Notes under the pieces: generated by a model
What the model was told of the DNA's origin: nothing
Seen by the model: only the letters and a program-made list of their open reading frames with translations
Database searches by the model: none
Position numbers and translations under genes: made by a program
From: Gymnopilus junonius
Taxonomy: Eukaryota > Basidiomycota > Agaricomycetes > Agaricales > Galerinaceae
Direction of reading: 5' to 3'
Assembly (NCBI GenBank): GCA_015501075.1
Contig: JADNYJ010000047.1
Span: forward strand, 1 to 64,000
Length of the DNA: 64,000 nucleotides
Shown: piece after piece, positions 33,828 to 44,575 of the stretch
Layout of the letters: every line of letters begins with the position of its first letter
Numbering within the stretch: position 1 is the first letter of the stretch

Positions 33828-34810
33828 TTGGAAAAATTAAAATTAAATTGTTGTTCTGGGTGTGCCCTACGTTACCCGTTCCGTTCTCTATTCCTTGAGC
33901 GAGAACTGTCGCTGTATTGGTAACACCTAATCAGTCCCCATTACTGAGAAATAACATTGTTTCAAGACCATAGAGACACACCATTAATTAATTTGACCTC
34001 TCGCCTCAATATATATATGGCTGAATGACAATGCAAAGTTAGTCATAGGCTTCTCAGATCACAGAAATTCGTACAATTACTGATAGGGGAGGGTGCAATT
34101 ACTAGAAGAGAGAGTACCAGCTAGCAATTGATGGGCTTCAGAATCAGCACTCTGCCAGAGAGGAAGGGAGATCGTCCCTTGAAGGAGGAAAGAAAGTGAC
34201 GAACGTAAGAGAACGTCTGAACGTGCTGGAATGAGCAATGACAAAGTAAGTAAAATGGTGACTTTATATCCTCACAGACGCTCTATTTCAGGATAGTCTC
34301 GAGATGGCATGCATAATTTGGTCTGCAAGTAGTTGTGACTTAGTCTTGCCCCAAGACTAATCAAAAAGGATTAATCCAAGCGCCTCCCTCACGAATAACT
34401 CCAAACAGCTCAATCATAGCCGTGGGCCCATGAGTTTCGAACCAAGGCCACGGCCTTGTGTCGAACAAGGTAGCTATGGCAGAGTTTATAATTTGGTATC
34501 GAATAGCAATGGTTTCTACTGAGAGTACTAAGGTAAGGTCCTGTTATAACTTGGTGCATTGCAGCCCGAATGAAACCTATTGGTATTCTTGATTTATCAG
34601 ATATCAGTACAGAGTCGACAAAACATCCTAGCGTACATTTCGATTTATTCAGCCTGGTCAAATATTAGGGAGTCCTTCGTCGATTCGCCAGAGTATAGTA
34701 AGGGGGTCCAAGAAATAATAATAAATAGCTTTCATCCGATCTGTACCAACATCATCATAAATCGAACTGTTCATTACACCGCTGTTGTAGCCATGAAGGA
34801 GGCGGAAACG
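33828..34810. other. Intergenic, no supported gene
   Basis: Frames at 34410-34661 (minus) and 34580-34810 (plus, which runs on as antisense to the next gene) are not supported. Apart from possible 5' exons of the 33.5-kb frame nothing was recognised. Confidence 0.4.
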
Positions 34811-36505
34811 TCAGCGAATGAGGGAATAGGAAGAGGATGCACTAGTTATGCTGATCAGGCTAGTGGTTCTCTTGAGTTCCTTCTTCACTTCCTTCCGTTT
34901 AGACCACACGTCAGAAACGTTGACCATCCCATTCGACGGAGTGGCGTAGATAATCTTGGTTCCAGTGCTATCCAGCACACTGTCTCCAATGGCCTTCTCC
35001 ATTGGAAAGCGGAAAGTCGCAACCCGTTGAAGGAAAGGGAACTGATGGACAACCAACGCATTCTCTGTACTTGGCTTTGGGTTATGAGGGTCAATGGGAA
35101 CAGGTCCGCCGATCCGCGCAGCGTGCGTCGTCAGAATCTCTTTACACTGAGGCGAGAAATGAACGCCAGTAATGACGGATGCAGTATCGAGCTTTCCAGG
35201 CTTCAAGGCGTTGGAGCCTGGACTATCCGCCACGTTCCAAAGGCGCAGAGTTCCAGATGCGTCACCAGTCGCCAATATCTTGTGATCCCATGGACACCAT
35301 GAAATGCCCTATCAAAATGAGGTAAGGGGGTGTACAAAAGCATGAAGTAAAACTACTTACTGTTATCTTACCGCTTGGACGATTTTCTTCCGACGTTTGA
35401 TAACTTCACCGACCTTCATCGGTATGCTATTGCCATCCTTCCAGCATAGGACTGTTCCAATGGCATCACCGCTAGCAAGAACATTTCCGTTGACACTCCA
35501 CGATAGAGAGGTAATTTGTGCCTCATGGTGGATGGAACGTCGCGCCTGTTCCTTAATCTTGAGGGCAGAAATGCGGGTGTCGTAATGGCGGATATTACCT
35601 TTCATGAAGCCAACCGTTAATACGGGTCCATTCCAGGCCATAGCCGTAATTTCTTTTGTGGTCTTCCAGGAAAGGGTCATCTTCTTGCTCTGGACGTCCC
35701 ACAGTTGGACAAATCCGTTGGTCGTACCAATGGCGAGAGTATCAGATAGCGATTTGTTGTTGGACTCCAAGCATCGAACATTTCCATGATCTGTGGAGAG
35801 CTTACAGAGCTGGGTGATGTCTTCATGATAATTACTCGTCACATTCTTGTAATGAACGCGATTTCCTCGGGGAAAGAAAACGACGCTGCTCGCAGAACAA
35901 CTTAGTTGTTTTGCAGAGATACCGTCGTCTGACGAGGGAGGTGGCGTGTAAGCGATAGTGGTACGTGGACTCCGCAGCCAGAATTTCGCCGATGATTCCG
36001 AATAAGTCAGAGGGACAGGAGGACCTCTTATGGATGAGAAAGACGCGCTTCGGACAAGGCCTAGGGGGTTATGGGATACGGAAAGTGAGTTATCGAAGTC
36101 TGTAGGAAGGAATGGACTAGCAGATCGAGAGCCAGCGGTGAACGACGAGTTGCTGCTCATCGTACGATCATGTCGCGAGGGTGAATAGTAAAAACTGCTA
36201 GTATTGCCCGGATCATCTAGCTCGTCAAAAATGGAAGATCTAGGTCTCGGAAGGCGGTCAGCCTAGCGGATGATCACAGAGAGAGTGAACATGCGCGCAA
36301 GATGAGAAAACTGTGTAACTTACCCCTACCCCGATAGAGCTGGGCCCACCTCGACTGGATGGGAATGCCATAGCGGATAGTCGCGGTCTCTTGTAACGTG
36401 AAGGAGATACGAAGTAATCAAAAGACTCGTCCGCATTCGAGTGGACGCGCTCCTTACTCCCGGGGACGAAGCACTCGCCGACGTCGAAGGGGTCGCTGGA
36501 TCCAT
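34811..36505 (-). CDS. Cdc20/Cdh1-family APC/C activator, divergent (paralogue 2)
   Basis: Second APC/C-activator-like WD40 protein in the window. Secure exons on minus: the segment ending at 36324, then 36262-35372 and 35308-34811 (introns 61 and 63 nt). The exon at 36262 begins ADRLPRPRSS, which resembles the C-box DRFIPxR. Propeller landmarks are LAIGTTNGFVQLWDV, TSLSWSVNGNVLASGDAIGT and GISWCPWDHKILATGDASGT, the Cdc20/Cdh1 WCPW block. The protein ends SYSLIR, keeping the Ile-Arg tail. The start is unresolved: an ATG at 36505 (MDPATPSTS) is attractive but needs a very short intron to reach the SFDYFVSPSRYKRPRLS frame. A Ser/Pro-rich N-terminal part separates the C-box from the propeller. 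It is poorly similar to paralogue 1 outside the core blocks, implying fast divergence. Confidence 0.75.
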
Positions 36506-36862
36506 AGTGTCTTCGTTTATCCTTCTTACGCACTTCAGTAAGTGTCTAAATGTGAAAAGAAAGTGATCGAGATAATAAAAGAGGGAGGATGGTGGTCGCT
36601 TACGAGAAGAGAAAAAGAACAAGAGAATGAGACACAAATTGCTTGTTGACGTGTTATTTGGCGGCTGGCCCATTCCGGCGTTCTGTCGGCGAATCGCTCT
36701 TGCATATTGTTTCTCTTGGACCATCACCATCTCCCGAGCACGATCATGTCGTTCCCTGGTTATGGTATAGGTAATGTCTCTGAATGTGCAGAAATGTGCA
36801 TAACAAGTCGAGTGCCAACGTTGCAGCGAGGTCTGGACGTGCGTGTCTTCTAAGGCTTGCAC

Positions 36863-39627
36863 TGGCAGTAATATACTATGGGGATGCTCAAGCTTTTCTA
36901 TATAGATTCAAGCTACTTGGATGAGGTCCTGCTGTATGTGGCTCGAGTGCGGCTCTTTCACGCCCAATTTAAACAGTTAAGATAACCTTTCCCCTTCTTC
37001 GACGATGAATTTGAACAACCGTGCCACTCAAAAACTTCCAGGTGACACTATAGACTTATAGTTCTTCAGATTTTTACCATACCTGCAGCACGTTCTACTA
37101 GCTGGCATTGTTGCTGTTTTGAATCTCGTGATTGCTCCAGTATTACTTGTCTTTCTACAGGCACTGCTGGCACTGAGTAGTGTTCCTTGAGGAAATAGTA
37201 CCTAGGAAACATGTCATATGACATTTTTCTTGAGAAACACTAATCAGGCATACCAATGTGTTTCTTTCATGTTGTTTCCCAAAGAAATGGAGGTTGGTGC
37301 CAGCAGTGAGGGTTCATAGCTTGTTGGCAACTGACTGGTGATCTAACCATGCAGTGTGCACTGATGATATTGTACAGATTTTAATTGTGGCTGCTGTTCT
37401 ATGATTGGCACAGAGATTTGGAGTTTGTTTTCTATCCAACATTTCTGATTTTGTTATACAGATGCTTGTGTGACACACTTTGTCAGAAGCCCTTTCAGTT
37501 ACATTATTCACCTTCAACCTGGACCTCTGAAGAAGTGTGTTGTGTTTAGACATGCTTCACTATGCTATCATACCCTGGTGAATTTGCATTCCTTGCCTAT
37601 GAATGTGCTTGATCAGGCTAATCAATAAGTATCTGCCTCCAGAGAAGAATATCCGAAGTACTGCCCATGTCTACTAATATGTGATTACTCTCCTAAGTTA
37701 GCTGTATATTGTTGCATGAATATTTCTCCACAGTTCCAGTGCTTGAACGCGTACATAAATCAGAGCGCGTGACCGCGATCTTATATCACGCGACTACGAT
37801 AATGCTTCAACTTCCGAACTGGAAGCTAGGATCTTACTGGGATCAAAGCTTCAACTCAACTTCCAACTTCGAATAAATCGCCCAAAATAACAACCCGGCA
37901 GCCTTGAATATTCTAAAAAAAAACAAGGTGACTCGACCTGACACTGCCGTTGCCGCTTGCGTTAGTTTGACCCTCTTAATTTCCCCTGAAGAACTCGGAA
38001 ATACTTGGCATTCCGCTGGTCATCGGCATCCACAAGACACTTACTGAGTTACTTGGAATATGTCGAATTTTTTATAGTGGGATTTGACGCAAACACATCG
38101 TATCATCTCATCTCCGAGGATAAAGTAATGCGTGGCCCTCTTTCTGATACTATGGACGCAGCTTCATTCTCAATTGAAGGCGCACCTCGATAGTGCTGTC
38201 ATCTCACTATTTTTCATTCCAGCGTTCTCTCATTTCAAGCATTCTTTTTTTGTTTATCTGTCTTCGCTGCTAATCCGAGTCTCCTGCTCTTTCGAGGGCT
38301 TCTGGGCATTGGAAAGTCTGGCGGATTCGTAGTACGTACGCTATCAAAGTACGGCAGCAACGGCCGACATATGCACATGACCGGCAAATAAGTTCGCCCT
38401 TTAAAATAAACAATTTATTTTTCGTTTTCCATCATCACACTTTACCTTGAAAGGTTTCAAAATGATACCGACATGCAACGAGAGTTAAAATAACAAAGGC
38501 TTTTGAACCTAAGTTATCCATCCTCTGTGAATCTGTACATTTTCTCAAAGCTAACCAATAAGCATCCAAAAAGGGATGTGATGATCGGGGCTATAACTCC
38601 TCGTGATCAGCGCATCAGCCACTCCCAACGAGTGCATCGTCGACGCGACGCGCGTTGCCCGTATGCTATATGCTGAATGATGCAGATCAGGGACATTTTG
38701 AGCATGTAATTGTCTCGTCCTCGCCCTCGCCCTAAGTTTTATGGAGATGTATGATGTAAATAGAGATATTTTAGGAGCTCTACCGATAACGCCATGTTAA
38801 AGTGACCGCCCATATGTACCTATGTCATTCAGAGACTTCCGAAATCATGTTCAGACTGCCAGGACTCTAGCGTAATAGATGCGCCATCTTCCGTAGCGCC
38901 GCGCGCTAATTGGCCATGGGGGCACGTGGGAGGATCGGCTTCTGCGGTCGTACAGTCCGGCGGACTGATTCGGCGGGTTTTCCAAACTCCAGATTTACTG
39001 GAACGTGTAGCGGCGGGTTAGCACGTTGTCATTTTCTGTACGAACTCTCTCTTTTCTGATTCTTGTCCTCCTTCAACATTCACGCACTTTCTTAAATATC
39101 ATTAATACATTTTCGTCAATCTAAAAAAGACGTACCGCCGATAAAAACTTCCGGCTTCCTTTCGCCGTACAAGGATGCCACTGTTCATCGCCTTCCCTGT
39201 TTGTACCCCCTGGTTTCAATATCCTTGTCTCTGAGAAGATGATCGAAACTTTAGTCATCATTGAAATCAGACAATCTCTGAATCTTTCCTTTTACTAGCG
39301 ACGTCGACACACCCGTCCTTATCATTGCAAAAAATCATTTTCCGTCGAGGATTAATTCCGAGAAGGGGCGCCCATACGGGTGCCTCGGATGGAAGGGTCA
39401 GAGGTAAACAAGATGCAGATTATGCCTCTTTTTCTATAACGATACAGTCTTCCATAGATGTTGTTACATGTATAAGGGTTACAAAGGGTGGTATCAAGGA
39501 TATCTATTCTTACAGAGTGGCATTTGCACGTGAAAACTCAGAGTTGGAAAGCGGAGCTGCAGAAGCAAGAAATGATCAATCTGACGACTGGAGATCTAGA
39601 GTGATAGCTTACCATCGAGTGGCTGCG
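36863..39627. other. Large intergenic region, no gene recognised
   Basis: About 2.8 kb. Short frames at 37314-37553 (minus), 38005-38193, 38132-38332 and 39325-39660 (plus) show no recognised homology; the last runs antisense into the 3' end of the Nudix gene. Base composition alternates between A/T-rich and, around 38.6-39.0 kb, C/G-rich promoter-like stretches. Confidence 0.4.
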
Positions 39628-40476
39628 CTATATCCTGCTCGGGCGTGCAAGTGTACGTAAGGTATTGCAGTATGTGTTCCATGCGTATTGGAGAACCAAA
39701 TTTTCTTGGCCGCAGACGCATTTTGAGGCTTGTTCGTAAGTGAGGAGGTCGCTTTGAAAATTTTGTTCGTCGGGCATGCCGGTGCCAGTCTCATGGACCT
39801 GTTGAAAGACAAAATATGTTTATAGATGAGGGTTTATCTTCAACGTCATGATCCCACTGATTCAGAAATACGTACAGCATCTTCTGGAATCTCTCCGACA
39901 TACCACGTCGTCAGATATTCTCCACCGTTGTCGTACACTCGTCCATTACGCGTTTTCGGGCTCCAGGAAGCAATGGTCATAAAGATGGGTTCCGTATTTA
40001 ATTCATGGTATTGTGTGTTTGGTGCAGTCGGCTGACGAGTGGGGTTAAGTAAAGGCAAGAACTCTGCGCGGTAACCTGACTATCGTACAGCCACGATCAA
40101 AAGCAATCTACGCATAAGAATTCCGTTTTGTGAAGATCAAAAACCAATGAAGGCTCACCTCCTCGTACGCCTCTCTTAATGCTGTCTGTTCGAGCGACTC
40201 GCCTACGTCCTTCCGACCGCGCGGAAAGAACCAATACTTTTCCTTCGTTTCGTATACCATAACAATCTTATGCGTATTGCGTTGAATAAGCACCATTCCA
40301 GCGCCTAGCATGAAATCATGGGATGACCAAGCGCTGTTTTCCACGCCGGGCGTAGAATATTCCGAAAACCGAGAACGAGTGGGACGAAGCGGTGGACTCT
40401 TGGGTAGTGGCTGAAGGGTTGACTGTCGAGCCTGCTGCCTTTGCGATTGGCTTCTAAAGACGGAGAAAGGATTCAT
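39628..40476 (-). CDS. Nudix hydrolase
   Basis: Nudix enzymes hydrolyse a nucleoside diphosphate linked to another moiety, or diphosphoinositol polyphosphates. Exons on minus: 40476-40159, 40079-39876, 39798-39628; introns 79 and 77 nt; 230 aa. The Nudix box is complete at about residues 87-108: G, five residues, E, seven residues (SLEQTAL), then REAYEESGY, interrupted by the first intron after YEE. Preceding strands read GAGMVLIQR, IVMVYETKEKYWFFPRG. The N-terminal 45 residues are basic and Ser/Pro/Gln-rich and could be a targeting segment. The substrate cannot be predicted; overall it resembles small fungal Nudix proteins related to diphosphoinositol-polyphosphate or Ap6A hydrolases. Confidence 0.88.
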
Positions 40477-40741
40477 GGTATTGGGAAGATTCCAATTTAT
40501 GAACTTTGGGAAACACGTTGCAAATGGTGAGCATGCAGTTAGATGGGCTGTAAGAGGAGGCGCATGGCGAGGAATTGAGCTTGAGGTAGATTATCGCTAT
40601 CGAATCACGTTACCCAAATTGTATAAAATATTGGCGAGAGGTTATTACAAAAGTCGTAGCTAAGTCGTGGTATGCCAGTCGTAAGTCATAATCATAACAA
40701 ACCCTCGTAAATCGTCCAAGAATGTCAGAGATATTTTCGCA

Positions 40742-41524
40742 TCAAAAAACTAGTCCAATAAATAAGCCCAAAGCAGTGATTAAGGTGGCGGAGAGATCAT
40801 TATTCCTCATAATGACTCCTGCAGATGCTGATGTTGTGGGGACAGGAGCACCTACAGTGAGAGATGCATCGACACCAGAAACGTTGCCAAGCAGTGCACT
40901 CTCGAGACCACAGACATTCTTTATATCCCCTACAAGACTCGGAAGGCTTGAGGTATCCAGAACGTCAGTCTGGTTGGTTTGAACAAAGCTGTATGTCACA
41001 GAACATCAGATAAGAATGTAAACATAACTGCTGCGTAGAACGAACCAGTCAACACATTGAGGGAATACAGACTGGAACGTGTCTGTGCAAGCGCACTTGA
41101 TGACATCGATGAAGGCCCCCGGATTGAAAATAACCTATAGAAATTTAAGAAGCTGTAACTTCAGAAACGAAACTTGAACGTACCAGGCTGAAGTTCGCTA
41201 AGACGGGACATGCTTCAGCACATCCTTGAATGTTGGGGTAGCTCTAATCATCAGTAAGAACGTGCATCACGGACTTTAAGATCAAAGTGAACTGAAGTCG
41301 TCTTGAAACCCCTTTTTGACCCTGCTAAGTAGATAGATAAAATTATATCTTACCTGTTGACATATAGGGCACGAAGGAGGGGAGGACGGAAAGACTGGGT
41401 CGGTTCTACGCTGAAGAGTAATAGACGGCCAGGTAGGTGATGCAGAAGTTTGGAGGACCAGGAACGTATACAGGGTAAAGATTGTGAGATATCTCGATAT
41501 CATAAGAAAAATAGATAAAGGCAT
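40742..41524 (-). CDS. Secreted Cys-rich protein, probably GPI- or membrane-anchored
   Basis: Exons on minus: 41524-41354, 41243-41184, 41134-41046, 40988-40742; 188 aa. The N-terminus (MPLSIFLMISRYLTIFTLYTF) is a signal peptide or anchor. The mature part has paired cysteines: CPIC, CAEAC, CACT, CVDC and a single C, in the order typical of small basidiomycete cell-surface proteins. The C-terminus is Ser/Thr/Ala-rich followed by a hydrophobic tail (LSATLITALGLFIGLVF), consistent with a GPI signal. The last intron uses an uncommon GTTCGT donor, chosen because it completes CVDC. The first intron (110 nt) is long for this genome and may hide another boundary. The dispersed repeat copy B starts about 150 bp upstream of the start codon. 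Confidence 0.65.
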
Positions 41525-42500
41525 ATTTAATTCGTCGTCGTCGCTGATGTCCGCAGAGCAACTACAGACGAGGTCCTGGCGGTGGGAGGCGAAAGGAAGG
41601 ATGTCCTGGGGATTGTCAGAAGGCACATCTTCGGCAATTGCCGGTATCTTGACAGGTCTATAAATAACCACAAGGCCCCGACCTCACTCCGCTTCGTCCA
41701 AGAACAGGTCCAAGCATGGAGCTGACGAGGTAGTTTGTAGCCACCTGAGTTACTTTTAGCGTAGTTAGTCCACATTTATTACCAATACCAATAGCGAGAA
41801 GAGCAAAAAGATGGACCAAAAAAAGGGAGGAGCAAACAGATGTACCTGAATTCACGACATCTGCTTAAGAATATAGTTTATATATTAAAGTTAAGAATGT
41901 TGGCTCAGAAGACTCTAGGTATCACAGACCTGCACTACCCTTTCTATTACCTCAGATTTAAAAATCAAATGACCTTTTTTTTACTCCTTTCTTATTTCAC
42001 AAGAAATCAATGGGATCAAAAGCCCTATTCTCAGTGAGCGATTAAATATCTCAGTATCTTGATTCAGGTTTCTATGAATACTTAAGACCGACTGGTAGAC
42101 CAGCACCACTGATCAAAAATAATTTCTCGATCATTGAGCCTACTACCAAATTAGAACAGTTGCTTGGCTCAATTTAATCCTACCTTGATGTAAATCCATT
42201 TAAGCGCCCGTTGGCATAATTAAATTTCCAGTTTCAGCGTCTTACTACATGATACTTATAGGGGGTTCAGAATAAGGCTAAGAACTTGGAAAGCAGGGTC
42301 GAAGACTTGATGCGCTCTTTGACTACCACTGATTTGACGTCTTCTTGTCGGAAACGCATTGAAGGCCGTGCTCGGAGAAAATGCCTCTTAGGCTTGTGAT
42401 TACAAGCTACATACAGATCAATTTGTAAAGAGGAAGTGGGAGAGCATTTGTCTAAAGCTAAAGCGTGCATATTGAGCTCAATATGCGGCCGCGATTGGAA
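41525..42500. other. Intergenic with dispersed repeat
   Basis: Upstream side of the secreted-protein gene and downstream side of the kinase-like gene. It contains repeat copy B (41671-41881). Otherwise A/T-rich with no supported frame. Confidence 0.5.
41671..41881 (+). repeat. Dispersed repeat, copy B
   Basis: Same two blocks as 6884-7053: GGCCCCGACCTCACTCCGC at the 5' end and ATCTGCTTAAGAATATAGTT at the 3' end, with a longer middle (about 80 bp versus 40 bp). Here it lies in a likely promoter region. Together with copy A it defines an element of roughly 170-210 bp. Confidence 0.7.
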
Positions 42501-43992
42501 TTAAGAGCTGCGCCATTCCAGGCTACGTGTAGACGTATCGGTGTCGGCTGAATTTGTCAGCGACTTTCTTCCACTATAATTACTCTTGGGAAGGTTATAA
42601 GGATGGAAAGGAACAACTTGTCGTCTGCGGGATCGCAAGGTCACGTTGCCGAATCTCCCAACCGAGTCAAGGTTGTCTAATCCATCGTTGCCGCCTTGTG
42701 AGCTACCCTCAACGAAGTTAGCAAGAAGCATGGCAACCGGAAGGCGCCCTTTGCGCTTTCTTAGCGACGAAAGGACCGGTTCATCCTCATCGTCTTTCTC
42801 TACAGGAATGTAACCTGGCCAGTGAGGAATGGGATACATTTCGAAGAAGTCTGGATATAGAAGTAGACCTCCTAGAGGTCTCTCTGGACTGGGGAGTGGG
42901 CGAATATATTTTAGATCCTCGGAGCTCCACCACCAAAAACGCCATAGAGGTATGCGATAAAGCCCATAAGGCCCGATGCGATCGAATTCCAAGAAGAGTT
43001 GTTCGAGTTCTTTCCAATGCCACAATTCGGCCTCCTTTTCCAAGAGATCTCTGTCCTGGATGACGGTGATACAGTTCAGCTCAGTGAGCCGAACTTTTCC
43101 GCCAAAAATTATGAAGCGATTTGTGAGGCATCCCTTGTAAATAATTCCTCGACGCTGCATACGAGCAATAGCTTGATAGATGAGTATTCTGTCCGAAGGT
43201 TCGGCAATTCTTCCCCTGGCAGCCTCGCTGACGAGGCCCATGATTGACCCGTCTCGTCCTACAAGATGCCCGTATACCTCAAATGTCACATCTAAGCCTT
43301 GTACAGCTCGATAGCCATACATAGCGCGGTTGACAGTCCACCGCTCGACCTTGTTCCATCCGTACCAGACATCTATAGTGCTTAATTTAAGAGATCGTGT
43401 TGGTCGAGAGCTACTGGATTTACATACCGACTTCTTTTCCTTGCCATATGCCCCTTCTATCAGCCAGTGTACCCCACACCGTAAATTCAATTTCGTCAAG
43501 GTATATCAGAGGCGCCCATGTGGGGCAAGTAATACGAGGAAACGTCTTTTCTTTGTGTAAGATATGATAGCCTCCGGTAGGAGCTGGAAGTAGATATGCC
43601 CAGTTGGATTTGCCAAACTCAATGGTGGGTAGAAGTGTCTCCTGCATCAATTGTCGTTAAAATGCATGTGAGAGAACGATAAGAACATTACGAACAACAA
43701 TTTCCAAGAAGTGTGCATGTCGTTCACCGATCTTCACTTGGACTAAGTAGTCGTAGCAAGGGTCATTAGGATCAACGGATTTACGGGGCTCGTCGGATTC
43801 GGGGTATTCAATGATTATTTCTACGTTGTCCTTGGATAAACCAAATATTCCTGGGAGTGCGCCGCCAATTAGACCAACGACCCCAGGTGGTATTGGTGAA
43901 GATTTAGGGATTGGCTTGAACGAAAAGTCCAGCATGCTATGTTTTGTGGGCAAGATCGTGATGGTATGTGGACAATCTAAATTTGATGACAT
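42501..43992 (-). CDS. Kinase-fold-like protein lacking catalytic motifs (hypothetical)
   Basis: Exons on minus: 43992-43696, 43641-43428, 43372-42501; introns 54 and 55 nt; 460 aa. The first 170 residues have no recognised domain. Residues 200-290 resemble the C-lobe of basidiomycete kinase-like proteins: LVGRDGSIMGLVSEA, then ILIYQAIARMQRRGIIYKG and GGKVRLTELN. In active relatives the two last segments carry the HxD catalytic loop and the DFG/DFE magnesium site; here these are YKG and ELN, so activity is not expected. The C-terminal third is Trp/Pro-rich then basic (SLRKRKGRLP) and Ser-rich. The first intron uses a GTTCGT donor, giving EIV joined to ETLLPT. Assignment to the kinase-like fold is inference from a limited region. 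Confidence 0.65.
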
Positions 43993-44370
43993 CGATTATC
44001 TTGCAACGTGTTAGGTTCGTGGGTCCACCGCGTGTCTGAGCTGTTCGGATCGCGATCCTCTTATACTGCAGTATTCCGAACAATCCATGGGCGGTCTATA
44101 TCTCGGGCGAAAAATCAAATGGCGTTCCTTCATACTCTACATTTCTATAACCCTCCTCTTAGGAAATTTAAACACTTGAAAAAATCCTTCCCCGAGTCAT
44201 CTCTTCCTGAACAGGATATTGGTTAACAACCCTCCAGCTTGCGCCGACTCGTGATTTTCCCTATGCATTAAAGTGGATACTGTATATTATATGCATAGAG
44301 CAGCTTGTAAAAAGATTTTTTTTCCAAACCAGCGCTTGTTCTACTCTATTAAATTCAAGGCACTGCGACG
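43993..44370. other. Intergenic, promoter of the kinase-like gene
   Basis: No supported gene; the frame at 44008-44226 is not recognised. Confidence 0.4.
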
Positions 44371-44575
44371 ATGGTACGTATTTCAATTACGAGGTCTTCT
44401 CGTTCTTATGTGCCAACTTCACCAGGCCATTTGTTTGACATGTGGACGTCGTTTTGACTATGTCAACCCTTGTACGAAGGGCGCACTATACAAATCCTGT
44501 GGCAACGCCGCTAAAGCGGATTCCTCAAAAAGTCCGTTGACGGACAGAAAGTGCGAGCTATGTATCAAGAAGTAG
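44371..44575 (+). CDS. Possible 50-aa Cys protein, start codon split from body by an intron
   Basis: Candidate model: exon 1 is only the ATG at 44371-44373, followed by a 52-nt intron (donor GTACGT, acceptor TTCACCAG) and exon 2 at 44426-44575. The product begins MAICLTCGRRF, has NPC and KSC in the middle and ends KCELCIKK. The six Cys form CxxC, C, C, CxxC, suggesting a zinc ribbon or small redox protein. No homologue recalled. The lack of any other evidence makes this tentative. Confidence 0.38.

Noticed and set aside
34410..34510. tRNA-like look (GTTCGA-type runs and a GGTAGCTATGGC box-A-like string)
   Set aside because: The arms do not pair into acceptor and T stems in either orientation, and the box spacing is wrong.
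34580..35302. A 240-codon plus-strand frame
   Set aside because: It is antisense to the last exon of the Cdc20-like gene; the WD40 signature on the minus strand is decisive.
36560..36862. ATG at 36862 as first exon of the second Cdc20-like gene
   Set aside because: Splicing from the best donor there into the next exon meets a stop at once, and the peptide looks like untranslated sequence near its end.
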